Assembly: GCA_016720585.1 (NCBI GenBank)
Contig: JADKKH010000005.1
Span: 1-64,000, forward strand
Source: Chitinophagaceae bacterium
GTDB lineage: Bacteria; Bacteroidota; Bacteroidia; Chitinophagales; Chitinophagaceae
Length of the DNA: 64,000 nt
Reading direction: 5' to 3'
The notes beneath the pieces were generated by a model, which was given only the letters and a program-made list of their open reading frames with translations, made no database searches and was not told the origin of the DNA. The position numbers and the translations under genes were made by a program. The number at the start of each line of letters is the position of its first letter. The stretch's first letter is position 1. Positions 1-11,078 of this stretch are shown one piece after another.

Positions 1-904
1 GGGAAAATCACCTATGGTAGAATACCTGGTTTCCAAACTCAGAAATCAATTCGTTATGGCTACCCTGAGCCGTGGGTATAAAAGAAAAACCAGGGGTTAT
101 GCTTTGGCAAATGCAAACACGACTGCCCTGGAGATTGGTGATGAACCCATGCAGTTTTACCTGAAATTCCCTGATGTGGCCATTGCAGTTGGGGAACAAA
201 GGATATTAGCTATACCCCAGTTATTGCACGACCGGCCGGCAACACAGGCTATTATCCTGGATGATGCATTTCAACACCGGGCTATCAGGGCCGGACTCAA
301 TATTCTCCTGACCGATTATTCCAATTTATTTACCCGGGATTTTTATTTGCCTACCGGCGATCTGCGGGATTTAAAGAGCAGTTACCGAAGAGCTGAAATT
401 CTGATCGTAACTAAGTGTAAACCGGATTTAACCCAAATAGAAAAACAAGGGTTGATAAAAGAAATTAACCCGGGGGCCAATCAGGATATTTTCTTTACGA
501 CTTTAGTGTATGGGGAAATGTATCATATTACCACTAAACAGGTATTTCCTTCGGATACAAAAACGGAGATATTACTGGTTACAGGTATTGCCAACCCAAG
601 ACCCTTAAAAAAAATGCTGGAAGAGCACAGTAACAGTTATCATATGCTGCATTATTCAGACCACCATATTTTTACTATAGATGACCTGTCTGAAATCCGG
701 CAAAAATTTGAAAAAATGGAAACCAGCAATAAAATTATCCTGACAACAGAAAAAGATGCCGTACGTTTAGTTAAGTTTAATAATGAAATTGCTGAACTTC
801 CGGTCTATGTTATTCCGGTCCGGCACTCTTTTCTTTTTCAGGAAGGTGAGCGGTTTGATAACCGGGTATCGGACTTTATCAAAAATTTTAAAACAACATC
901 CTGA
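1..904 (+). CDS. lpxK: Tetraacyldisaccharide 4'-kinase LpxK (5' end outside window)
   Basis: Lipid A biosynthesis kinase that phosphorylates the 4' position of the tetraacyldisaccharide-1-phosphate precursor at the inner membrane. The reading frame is already open at base 2 and gives G-K-S-P-M-V-E-Y-L, the end of the P-loop (GGTGKxP in the family), so the true start lies upstream and the ATG at 14 is internal. Further family motifs are SRGYKRKTRGY just after the P-loop, DDAFQHR, and the C-terminal TTEKDAVRL. The stop lies 9 bases before the RNase R start, suggesting co-transcription. Family identity is clear; only about 30-50 N-terminal residues appear to be missing. Confidence 0.95.
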   Translation, partial: GKSPMVEYLVSKLRNQFVMATLSRGYKRKTRGYALANANTTALEIGDEPMQFYLKFPDVAIAVGEQRILAIPQLLHDRPATQAIILDDAFQHRAIRAGLNILLTDYSNLFTRDFYLPTGDLRDLKSSYRRAEILIVTKCKPDLTQIEKQGLIKEINPGANQDIFFTTLVYGEMYHITTKQVFPSDTKTEILLVTGIANPRPLKKMLEEHSNSYHMLHYSDHHIFTIDDLSEIRQKFEKMETSNKIILTTEKDAVRLVKFNNEIAELPVYVIPVRHSFLFQEGERFDNRVSDFIKNFKTTS

Positions 905-913
905 AACTGAATT

Positions 914-3196
<2,283 letters not shown>

Positions 3197-3253
3197 TAAA
3201 AAAGGAAAAAGGGCTAAATACTTATTAGGCGGCCTGCGTGATAAAATTGTAGT

Positions 3254-4219
3254 ATGCAAAGTTTTGAACTCTTATCCCAAAAATTCATTTTATACTTTGA
3301 TAAAAGGCATTTCCCGTCTGAACCGTCTACGTTATATGAACCCAACGAATATTTTCTTAAACTCGGTGGCAAAAGGATCCGGCCGGTACTCTGCCTCATG
3401 GGTAATGAATTATTTGAAGAAATAAAAGAAGATGCCTGGCATGTGGGTACGGCCATAGAACTCTTTCACAACTTCACCCTCATACATGACGACATCATGG
3501 ATAAAGCGCCACTGCGCAGAGGTATGGAAACGGTTCATACAAAATATGGAGAAAATACGGCATTGCTTGCAGGTGATGTGATGCTGGTATCCTCTTATGA
3601 AGAATTGAATAAAATAAGCATTGAATACCTGCCCTCTATTCTTCGTCTCTTCAGTAAAACAGCCAAAGAAGTTTGTGAAGGACAGCAAATGGATATGGAT
3701 TTCGAACGCATGGAACAGGTGAGCTTTGAGGCATACCTGAAGATGATCGAACTGAAAACATCTGTGGCATTGGCTGCCAGTTTGCAAATAGGAGCCATCT
3801 TAGGTGGGGCAGGTGAAAGAAACCAGCATCTTTTGTACGAATTCGGAAAAAAATTAGGCATAGCCTTCCAGGTGCAGGATGATTACCTGGATGCCTATGG
3901 CGACCCGCAAAAATTCGGGAAACAGGTTGGGGGCGATATACTGGCAAATAAAAAAACATTTTTGTTGCTGCATGCTTTGGAGACAGCTTCACCTTCGCAA
4001 CAAAAAGAAATTAGAAACTTATTATCCGGAAACCCTGCTGATAAAATTGAAAAAGTATTGCAGATTTTCCATGATTGCAAAGTGGATGAATGGGCCTTGC
4101 AGTTAAAGAATAAATATCTTGATGAAGCCTTTGGACACCTGGAAGATATCGCTGTATTATCAATTAGAAAAGAGCCCCTGAAAGCGTTGGCACATTTTCT
4201 GATAAAACGGGAGCATTAA
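3254..4219 (+). CDS. Polyprenyl (all-trans) diphosphate synthase
   Basis: Chain-elongating isoprenyl diphosphate synthase that condenses IPP with an allylic diphosphate, supplying the quinone side chain or other prenyl diphosphates. The first aspartate-rich motif is in LIHDDIMDKAPLRRG (about residues 76-90) and the second in FQVQDDYLDAYGD (about 208-220), both intact; GKRIRP near residue 40 is the conserved substrate-binding segment. The length of 321 residues is usual. Chain length cannot be decided from the sequence. It is separated from RNase R by the anomalous G tract, so its promoter is not visible. Confidence 0.93.
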   Translation: MQSFELLSQKFILYFDKRHFPSEPSTLYEPNEYFLKLGGKRIRPVLCLMGNELFEEIKEDAWHVGTAIELFHNFTLIHDDIMDKAPLRRGMETVHTKYGENTALLAGDVMLVSSYEELNKISIEYLPSILRLFSKTAKEVCEGQQMDMDFERMEQVSFEAYLKMIELKTSVALAASLQIGAILGGAGERNQHLLYEFGKKLGIAFQVQDDYLDAYGDPQKFGKQVGGDILANKKTFLLLHALETASPSQQKEIRNLLSGNPADKIEKVLQIFHDCKVDEWALQLKNKYLDEAFGHLEDIAVLSIRKEPLKALAHFLIKREH

Positions 4220-4287
4220 TTCGACTTCTCACTTCCTTGCCGGTAACGTTTTTTTTCCTATTTTAACCTGACCAAAAATCAACTGCC

Positions 4288-5940
4288 ATGTCAAATCAAC
4301 TTTTCCGTAAAAAATCAATTTCCAACATTCTCCGTGAAGCCGAAACAGGTATAGGCGACGGCCATTCCCTGGGTTTAAAAAAAGTGCTGGGTCTTCGTGA
4401 CCTTACCTTTTTTGGTGTGGCAGCGATTATCGGAGCGGGTATCTTTAGTGGTATTGGTTCTGCTGCCGCCAGTGGTGGACCAGGAGTAGTATTTCTTTAC
4501 GTGTTTACAGCGATTGCCTGCGGTTTTGCGGCTTTGTGCTATGCCGAATTTGCTTCTACTGTACCGGTTTCCGGAAGTGCTTACACCTATTCCTATGTTG
4601 CCTTCGGTGAAATATTTGCCTGGATCATCGGCTGGGATCTATTAATGGAATATGCTATTGGTAATATTGCCGTAGCCATTTCCTGGAGTGATTATTTTAC
4701 TAACCTGATGACAAAGGCTGGTCTTCATATTCCGGACTGGCTTACCATGGATTATGTAAGTGCTAAGAGAGGCTTTGTGGATGGGCTCACCGATCAGGCA
4801 TCTGCCTGGAGTAATGCACCGCAGTTATTTGGTTTCCGTATTATCATGGATTTACCAGCCCTGATGATCGTTGCTCTAATCACTTACATTGTATTCAGGG
4901 GTATTAAAGAATCGCGGTCTGCCAGTAATCTGATGGTAATCATAAAACTAGCTGTTATTTTCCTTTGTAATTGTTCTTGGAGCCTATTATGTAAATCCGG
5001 ATAACTGGTCGCCTTTACACCAACAGGGTTCGGGGGAATTATGAAAGGAGTATCTGCTGTATTTTTTGCATATATCGGTTTTGATGCTATTTCCACTACA
5101 GCGGAGGAGTGTAAGAACCCACAAAGGGATTTACCCAAGGCTATGATTTATTCACTTCTTATATGTACAGTAGTTTATGTGCTGTTAGCATTGGTATTAA
5201 CGGGCATGGTACATTATTCCACACTAAATGTGGGTGATCCGCTGGCCATGGTATTTGATGCAAGGGGAATGAAATTTATCGGTGGTATCGTAGCGATAAG
5301 TGCCATCATTGCGACGGCAAGTGTATTATTGGTTTTTCAGTTAGGCCAACCCAGAATCTGGATGAGTATGAGCCGGGATGGGTTGTTACCAAAAATATTT
5401 TCCAGGATTCATCCGAAGTACGGAACACCGTCGTTCTCAACAATACTTACGGGCTTTGTGGTGGCTATTCCCGCCCTGTTTTTAAATCTGAATGAAGTTT
5501 TATCATTAACGAGTATCGGAACGCTTTTCGCCTTTGTTATGGTATGCGGTGGCATCCTTGTTTTGCAACAGCGAAAGGACAGGCCGGAAAGCAAGTTTAA
5601 AGTGCCTTACATCAATGCTCAATTCATTTACCCGGCTATGGTTATAGTCGCTGTGATATTAATAGTAATAAATGTACCCAGTCATTTTCAGAAAGATATC
5701 TTTACTAAAGACACCTGGCCCATGGCTGCGTTCTGGCTGATCGCAATCCTTTTGGCTGTATTTGCATTTACGAGGAAGCTATCCTTGCTGCCGATACTGG
5801 GTATGATCAGTTGTTTCTACCTGATGGCACAGGAAACGCATAAAGTATGGATGCGGTTTCTTATCTGGCTGGTAATTGGACTTGCTATTTATTTCCTTTA
5901 TAGTTATTCCCACAGCAAACTAGCCAAAAAGAAAGAATAA
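4288..5940 (+). CDS. APC-family amino-acid permease, two compensating frameshifts
   Basis: Cationic-amino-acid-transporter-like permease of the APC superfamily in the inner membrane. The N-terminal part has GLRDLTFFGVAAIIGAGIF, the classic first-helix signature, and the C-terminal part FFAYIGFDAISTTAEECKNP, another family signature. The frame is left for about 17 codons: one extra base at 4961-4966 moves translation to a stop at 5002-5004, and one missing T at 5014-5016 restores the original frame. Read through in the shifted frame, the bridge is VIVLGAYYVNPDNWSP, exactly what the family needs. Corrected length is about 550 residues with 12 or more membrane segments. Two compensating homopolymer indels in a fully conserved gene look like sequencing errors rather than gene decay. 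Confidence 0.88.
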
Positions 5941-5969
5941 GATTTTGTATTATCGCTTAAATTTTATTC

Positions 5970-6011
5970 GTCGCACATTTTACTTACGGTAACTTTGTGC
6001 GACTTTTTTTT
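5970..6011 (+). terminator. Terminator of permease gene
   Basis: An 8-bp stem, GTCGCACA (5970-5977) with TGTGCGAC (5996-6003), closes an 18-base loop and is followed directly by eight T. The loop is long for an intrinsic terminator. A TAnnTTTG -7 box for the next gene overlaps the loop and descending arm. Confidence 0.6.
5990..5997 (+). promoter_or_regulatory. Candidate -7 box for the DUF2027/Smr gene
   Basis: TAACTTTG matches the Bacteroidota -7 consensus TAnnTTTG, 54 bases before the ATG at 6052. No TTG is seen at the expected upstream spacing, so only half of the promoter is supported. Confidence 0.35.
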
Positions 6012-6051
6012 GCAAACTAAAAAAATCTTCGCCAGCAGGCTGAATCAGGTT

Positions 6052-7106
6052 ATGAAGTACCAGATCGGTGATATTGTTTTGATCCTGCACTCCAATGAAG
6101 AAGGACGGGTGGTGGATATTATTAATGATAAAATGCTGATGGTAGATGTCAATGGCGTTTCATTTCCGGTTTACATGGACCAGGTTGATTTTCCGTATTT
6201 CAAACGGTTCACAGAAAAGAAACTATTTCCGGTAAAAAAGAGAAGCAATTTGTGGATGATATACGAAAAGAGAAGCCCTCACCCGAAAAAAGAGTGGCGG
6301 ATGGGGTCTGGCTTACTTTCTTGCCTGTTATGGATACCGATGAGTTTGGAGATGTGGTCGTAGAGGAACTGAAGATCCATTTAATTAACAGAACTGAAAC
6401 GCCGTACAACTTTGTTTATAAACTGCATTTTTTTGGCAAGCCGGATTTTGAATTGAAAAACACGATCCAGCCATTTGAAGATTTTTACCTGCATGATGTG
6501 GATTTTTCGGATATGAATGACAGCCCTTCTTTTGAATTTGATTTCTCCTTATTACAACCCGATAATAAGCCTGCCCACCGGGGTGGGAAAGCGCTGCATT
6601 ATGAGTCATCGGTAAAGTTGAAACCCAAGCAACTCTTTGCAAAGATTGAAGAACTTAAAGAAAAAAACCAGGCCCATTTTTCACTGCTGCTTTTTTCGGA
6701 ATATCCCGGTAAAGCTATCGAAGACAACTTTGAATCCGATAATTATCAGTTGGACCACTCCCGGAAAAAAGGGAACAAACTATATAATGCGGGTGATGCA
6801 AGACTTCATCTGGAACCACCCCGGACTGTCGTTGACCTGCATATTGAAAAACTGACAGATAATTATAAGCACATGAGTAATTATGAAATAGTTAGCCTTC
6901 AGTTGAAGACCTTTGAGAAATATTTCCACCTGGCCGTTGCTCATCATCAGCATTCTCTGATTGTTATACATGGGGTAGGGGAAGGAGTACTCCGGGATGA
7001 GATACATGCAATTCTGCGGTTAAAAAATGAGGTCAAGTCATTTGTAAACCAGTATCATCCGAATTTCGGATATGGGGCAACGGAAATATTTTTCAAGGCA
7101 CTCTAA
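6052..7106 (+). CDS. DUF2027/Smr-domain protein, single frameshift
   Basis: Bacteroidota protein with an N-terminal small beta domain (MKYQIGDIVLILHSNEEGRV), a middle DUF2027-type beta-sandwich, and a C-terminal Smr domain with the motifs VVDLHIEKL and VIHGVGEGVLRDEI. Smr domains of the MutS2 type are nucleic-acid endonuclease domains; the role of this architecture is not established. The start is set at ATG 6052; an upstream in-frame TTG would fall inside the preceding terminator. The frame breaks at the A run 6234-6239: six A are present and seven are needed to join FPVKK to EKQFVDDIRKEKP. With that correction the protein has about 351 residues, normal for the family. Confidence 0.85.
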
Positions 7107-7174
7107 ATTCTTTTTAAGGGATTTACAACCATAATTTTCGAGAAAGAAAGGATTTTACTCCGGTGGCCTTCTCC

Positions 7175-7205
7175 TTGGAGGAGGTCGGGAGGAGGCTTAT
7201 CTTTG
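7175..7205 (+). promoter_or_regulatory. rnpB promoter (-33 TTG, -7 TATCTTTG)
   Basis: TTG at 7175-7177 and TATCTTTG at 7198-7205 are separated by 20 bases, matching the Bacteroidota sigma factor consensus. The RNA's 5' helix strand begins 6 bases downstream at 7211, where transcription would be expected to start. Confidence 0.75.
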
Positions 7206-7210
7206 CATTG

Positions 7211-7585
7211 CTACAAGCCAGGCTATCGCTTCTTGATTTATTGAGAGGAGGAAAGTCCGGACAGCACAGAGCAATGCACCGGTGAAGAGCCGGGTGTTTT
7301 GGCGAAGGTCAAAGCAACAGAAAGTGCCACAGAAAATGACCTCAACCCCATCCCTTCTCCACTAGTGGAGAAGGGGGGATGGAAGGGTGAAAAAGTGAGG
7401 TAAGAGCTCACGGCTTTTGATGGTAACATCAATTGCGGGTAAACCTTGCATGCTGAAATGCCACATATAGTACCGCTTTAAGGGCAGCTCGTCCAAGGTA
7501 CAGGGTAGGCAGCTTGAGTCCCGCAGGCAACTGCAGGAACAGATAAATGATAGCCCACGACAGAATCCGGCTTATCGGCTTGTAG
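7211..7585 (+). ncRNA. rnpB: RNase P RNA (M1 RNA), bacterial type A
   Basis: Catalytic RNA of RNase P, which removes 5' leaders from pre-tRNA. The universally conserved P4 segments are present: GAGGAAAGTCCGGACAGCAC near 7246-7265 and ACAGAATCCGG near 7560-7570, together with GGTAAGAGCTCA in the P11-P12 region and AACTGCAGGAACAGATAAATG near the 3' domain. The ends are fixed by helix P1: CTACAAGCC (7211-7219) pairs perfectly with GGCTTGTAG (7577-7585). Seven T follow immediately and act as terminator. Unusually, the variable P12 arm contains a perfect 22-base palindrome (7353-7374) inside a longer inverted repeat. Confidence 0.96.
7347..7382 (+). repeat. Palindromic repeat inside the P12 arm of rnpB
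   Basis: CCCATCC, then the perfect palindrome CCTTCTCC-ACTAGT-GGAGAAGG at 7353-7374, then GGGGATGG. The arms extend the P12 helix far beyond its usual size. The C-rich/G-rich layout resembles short intergenic palindromic repeats common in this group of bacteria; a related sequence, CCTTCTCCTTGGAGGAGG, lies in the rnpB promoter at about 7168-7184. Confidence 0.6.
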
Positions 7586-7592
7586 TTTTTTT
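7586..7592 (+). terminator. T run ending rnpB
   Basis: Seven T directly after helix P1 of RNase P RNA. The last two T also form part of the stop codon of the convergent gene on the minus strand (stop at 7591-7593). Confidence 0.6.
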
Positions 7593-8517
7593 AGTAAATG
7601 TTCCCAAGATATCCTCCCAGTTCCATCAACCAGGCAATACCCAGGTGTACCATGAGTCCGCCATAGATTGACCTTGTATGATATACAACAACCCCCAGAA
7701 TCATTCCTCCGAAATATGAGCTGATGCATTCCCCTAATGGCTTGCCAAAATGTATGGTGCAATAAAAACAAGCCATGGGTAAAATAGCATCTTTGCCTGC
7801 CCACTTTATAAAAGCAAGAATGAGAAAGCCCCTGAAGAAAAGCTCAATACTGATAAAATCACTCCCATAGGATAATTCAAATAATAATTTATGCCAAAAG
7901 CTGAAGCCGCCTTGTGCGTAAATTTCGGTAACAGATTTTAATTTTGGATAAACGGCCAGGAAATCGGCTTGTGTTGATGCCGCTGCTACCAGGGGAAGCA
8001 TGAATAACAACATAAGAAGGTAAGGTTTCCACGTGAGATCTCTTTTAGTTAATCCATAGAATGGTTGCTGCTTGTCAAAATATCTCCAAATAAAAAATAA
8101 AAAGAATGAAACGATAAGGAGTAACAGGGGCCAGTAAATGATATGATTCCAATAGTTAATCCAACCGGGATCTGCCTGGATTAAATTTTCCGGAAAATAA
8201 AAAGAAATATCCAGGCTGATTTTTAATGCGAAAATAACCGGGGCTGTTAAAAGCAATACCCCGAAACTTTTGTTCCGGAAATATAAAACGGGTTTATATA
8301 GCCCCGTTAAAAAGTAAGGGATACAGAAGGCCGTCCCGAAGACTGCATACCAGCAAATAAGTTTAACGGCAAATGAATTATTTTTTCGAATGCTGTCATC
8401 AAGACCGAAATGATAATTAATGAATATAAGAATTGCAGTAAACAGGGATATAGAGCCTAGTACTCTTTTATCCCTTTCTATAAAATACTGCTTTATATAT
8501 TGATAAATATTTTTCAT
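7591..8517 (-). CDS. CPBP/CAAX-type intramembrane protein with degenerate active site
   Basis: Polytopic membrane protein of 308 residues with about eight hydrophobic segments. The C-terminal third resembles the CPBP (Abi/CAAX protease) domain: ISIELFFRGFL corresponds to the motif EExxxR, but the first Glu is Ile; ACFYCTIHFGKP corresponds to FxxxH with Tyr for Phe; MVHLGIAW corresponds to the last His motif but lacks the Asn/Asp. The family hydrolyses peptide bonds within the membrane or serves as a scaffold; the altered residues argue for reduced or absent protease activity. It converges on rnpB with its stop inside the RNA's T run. Family call is moderately secure, function unknown. Confidence 0.7.
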   Translation of the reverse strand: MKNIYQYIKQYFIERDKRVLGSISLFTAILIFINYHFGLDDSIRKNNSFAVKLICWYAVFGTAFCIPYFLTGLYKPVLYFRNKSFGVLLLTAPVIFALKISLDISFYFPENLIQADPGWINYWNHIIYWPLLLLIVSFFLFFIWRYFDKQQPFYGLTKRDLTWKPYLLMLLFMLPLVAAASTQADFLAVYPKLKSVTEIYAQGGFSFWHKLLFELSYGSDFISIELFFRGFLILAFIKWAGKDAILPMACFYCTIHFGKPLGECISSYFGGMILGVVVYHTRSIYGGLMVHLGIAWLMELGGYLGNIY

Positions 8518-8617
8518 TTAAAGGTGAAAAGTAATTTTTTTTTATGGTCTTTAAACTTTCTTGCTCCATAGGGTTCAAAAGTTTCGTTAATAATTTATAA
8601 ACCCTAAAAGTATAGCC

Positions 8618-9526
8618 ATGAAAACTTTATCATTTAACCGGATCACCATTGCTGCTTTTGCAGTAGTACTCTCGCTTTTTATTATTTCCTGTCAAAAAGA
8701 AAACAATTTATCAAATTCTGCTACACCTGTAACAGAAGACGAAGCTAAAGTCTATTCGGATGAAAGTGCCCAGACTGAAGCCAGTTTTGATGATGTGGAA
8801 GACGTAAGTATGACCGCCGCCGATGAAGAAGGCGATGCCAGTACTTTCGGTCGTTCGGAAGAAGCCGGCCGTTATCTGCCAACTTTTGAAGAACTGCGTT
8901 TGCGTCTTGGACCCTGTGCCACCATTACAGTAACGCCAAACGACAGCACTTATCCCAAAACCGTTACCATTGATTTTGGCGATGGTTGTATCTGTGCAGA
9001 TGGCAAATTCCGTAAAGGAGCTATCATCCTGCACCTGACTGCACCCATCCGCCGTCCGGGTGCTGTACTTACGATTACCTTAAGGAATTTTTATCTTAAC
9101 CGCGCACACATTGAAGGCACCAAGATCATCAGTAACCTGAGCGAAAATGGAAACATTAAATTCACGGTGCAGGTAGTAGGCGGAAAAGTAACTTTTCCAA
9201 ACGGAAGAGGGTACCAGTATCAAAGCCTGAAATATGTAAGACAAATTGAAGGCGGCCACACACGTTTTGTAAGAGATGATGTTTATAGCATTGAAGGAAG
9301 GTCAGGAACAATTTATAATAACGGGGTTACTATTAACCTCAATACAGAATCGCCCCTGATCAAAAAAGTAGTTTGCCCCTGGATCAGCGACGGTCTTTTA
9401 AAAATAAAAATTAATGATCGGGTTTTATTCCTGGATTATGGTGCACCCAATAATGGCGACTGTGATAACAAAGCCTTGTTGACCTGGAATAATGGCAATA
9501 ACCATTTACTGATAACACTGCCCTAA
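8618..9526 (+). CDS. Lipoprotein of unknown function, paralogue of the one at 19548
   Basis: A 302-residue exported lipoprotein. The signal peptide ends in the lipobox FIISC (Cys about residue 25) followed by Q-K-E, which partly fits the Bacteroidota surface lipoprotein export signal (C-x-K-D/E). Residues 30-85 form an acidic Ser/Thr/Asp/Glu-rich linker, then comes an all-beta domain with CATITVTPNDS, KTVTIDFGDGC and RKGAIILHLT. The same order of motifs occurs in the lipoprotein at 19548, so the two are diverged paralogues. I recognise no named family. It is a single-gene unit closed by a strong terminator. Confidence 0.85.
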   Translation: MKTLSFNRITIAAFAVVLSLFIISCQKENNLSNSATPVTEDEAKVYSDESAQTEASFDDVEDVSMTAADEEGDASTFGRSEEAGRYLPTFEELRLRLGPCATITVTPNDSTYPKTVTIDFGDGCICADGKFRKGAIILHLTAPIRRPGAVLTITLRNFYLNRAHIEGTKIISNLSENGNIKFTVQVVGGKVTFPNGRGYQYQSLKYVRQIEGGHTRFVRDDVYSIEGRSGTIYNNGVTINLNTESPLIKKVVCPWISDGLLKIKINDRVLFLDYGAPNNGDCDNKALLTWNNGNNHLLITLP

Positions 9527-9560
9527 TATTTCAAAAGCCTATTTCTAATAAAAAATAAAA

Positions 9561-9587
9561 GCCTCCGATTAGGATCGGAGGCTTTTT
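9561..9587. terminator. Bidirectional terminator between convergent genes
   Basis: GCCTCCGAT (9561-9569) pairs with ATCGGAGGC (9574-9582) around the loop TAGG; T5 follows on the plus strand and an A-rich tract precedes it, so it can serve the lipoprotein gene and the convergent AlkD-like gene. Confidence 0.85.
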
Positions 9588-9589
9588 AA

Positions 9590-10159
9590 TTATTTTTCTT
9601 TGCTAAAGTTCTTTTTTATCCATACAACTGCTTTTCGGACATAATACGCTGAATCATTCTCCAGGGTTTGCACCAATTGCTTTATTTCAGGATGCAGTTC
9701 TTTTTTCCGGGTGTACCATTCTACCAACACCAGAGAAAGCCTGCGCTGCCAGAAATCCTCCGATTGGTTATATTTCCGGGCCAATGAAAATATTTCTTTC
9801 TGATGTGTTTGTAGCAGGGGCCTTAAACCCTGCATGCCCAGGGTATCACAAATAGCCCAGTTACCGATATCGTTTGCAAAAATTTGAATAATCCGTATCG
9901 ACTGTTCCGGATCCTTTTTTGCAATTTTTCCCAGCATTTTTATTGCTAATAATTTTTCTTCATAAGCTCCGGCATTCCATAATTCTTCTACCAACCCAAA
10001 ACCCCCGTCTTTGTATTGTTGCGCCAATTCATTTAAAACAGGATTCCTTACTCCATATATCCGATCTTTTCCCGGAACAAATATTTTATGTGCCGCTTTG
10101 GCCTCGGCATTAGCTTTAGCCTTCAGTATCTTTTGTATCTCATTTAATGGCTGCGACAT
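9590..10159 (-). CDS. AlkD-like DNA alkylation repair protein
   Basis: HEAT-like-repeat protein of 189 residues related to DNA glycosylases that excise alkylated purines. Family features include RIYGVRNPVLNELA near the N-terminus, WNAGAYEEKLLAIKML, the segment NDIGNWAICDTLG with the conserved Asp, and FWQRRLSLV. It is slightly shorter than the usual 210-240 residues, so the first repeat may be trimmed. The start M-S-Q-P-L-N is the only ATG compatible with the conserved region. Substrate is inferred from the family only. Confidence 0.82.
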   Translation of the reverse strand: MSQPLNEIQKILKAKANAEAKAAHKIFVPGKDRIYGVRNPVLNELAQQYKDGGFGLVEELWNAGAYEEKLLAIKMLGKIAKKDPEQSIRIIQIFANDIGNWAICDTLGMQGLRPLLQTHQKEIFSLARKYNQSEDFWQRRLSLVLVEWYTRKKELHPEIKQLVQTLENDSAYYVRKAVVWIKKNFSKEK

Positions 10160-10364
10160 ATTGTTCTAAAATAGGTCTTGATCATGTGCTTCCGGTAAAG
10201 CCTTTTTGTTTTCGCATTTAGCTGATGTTGAAAGGAGAAGTGAGAATAAAAATTGGAACTGAACGCTAGATGATACTTCTCTAAAAAAGAAAAATATGAT
10301 TTCTGGAATATGTAAAAACCAGGTTTTCTTTAAATAATACCGTTGCCAAATTACAAGCGCTGTA

Positions 10365-11078
10365 TTATTCAATATGAAAGTCCACCAGCGTGGATATTTG
10401 CTGAAGCTTAATAACCCGTTGTCCCGGGGATGCTTCTTCACGAATATATTTCAATACACCAATCCCGGGTTTGAAAAACACCTGGTCTTTCCGGTAATTG
10501 CGGGCATTTTTTTCAAAATACAGGCAATCGCTTAAATTCCCTAAAAATGAATTGTATCCATAATTAATTTTTAAAGAACGTCCTTGAGCAGCCGCGTCTT
10601 CAAAACTGGTAAGGTAGCGGATAGAATCTCCGGGGAAAAGGCTGAAATCTTTTTTAGCATCCATGATATCCGGAATAAACAGTCTTTCTTCCAGCTTGTA
10701 GATGGCAGAGTCATTAGTCAATAATCTGTCGGGCAAACCAACTGTAATATTGCTTTCCCACCAAACCAAACCATCCGGTATTGATTTCAGTACAGCGGTA
10801 TACCTCAGGGTATCTTTTTGTACTCTTAAAAATATGCCATCCTGGTACACTGAATCTTCATAGATCCAAAAGTTACGGGAGCTGAGCGGTAACATACCAC
10901 AGAACTTCTGATTGCTAGAAAAGGCAACCACCGAATCTTTCGAATAGGAGATTCCCGAAGGATTAATTTTTTGGGAAACACAGCGTTCAACCGGTATTAA
11001 CGGGGAAGCCAGTTCTTCTTTAACACAGGAAGTAAAAACAATACTTCCCATTACGAGGGTTAGAATATTTTTTTTCAA
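10365..11078 (-). CDS. Lipoprotein of unknown function with a surface-export-like signal
   Basis: A 237-residue protein with a short signal peptide and lipobox FTSC, Cys at about residue 18, followed by V-K-E-E. This matches C-x-K-(D/E)2, the surface lipoprotein export signal described for Bacteroidota, so exposure on the cell surface is a reasonable inference. The rest is predicted beta-rich with a two-cysteine segment and has no family that I recognise. It is flanked by non-coding spacers of about 200 and 275 bases and is probably transcribed alone. Confidence 0.75.
   Translation of the reverse strand: MKKNILTLVMGSIVFTSCVKEELASPLIPVERCVSQKINPSGISYSKDSVVAFSSNQKFCGMLPLSSRNFWIYEDSVYQDGIFLRVQKDTLRYTAVLKSIPDGLVWWESNITVGLPDRLLTNDSAIYKLEERLFIPDIMDAKKDFSLFPGDSIRYLTSFEDAAAQGRSLKINYGYNSFLGNLSDCLYFEKNARNYRKDQVFFKPGIGVLKYIREEASPGQRVIKLQQISTLVDFHIE

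Noticed and set aside
10166..10441. 91-codon minus-strand frame between AlkD-like and lipoprotein genes
   Set aside because: It overlaps the lipoprotein coding region, has no recognisable domain and an unusual composition; probably chance.
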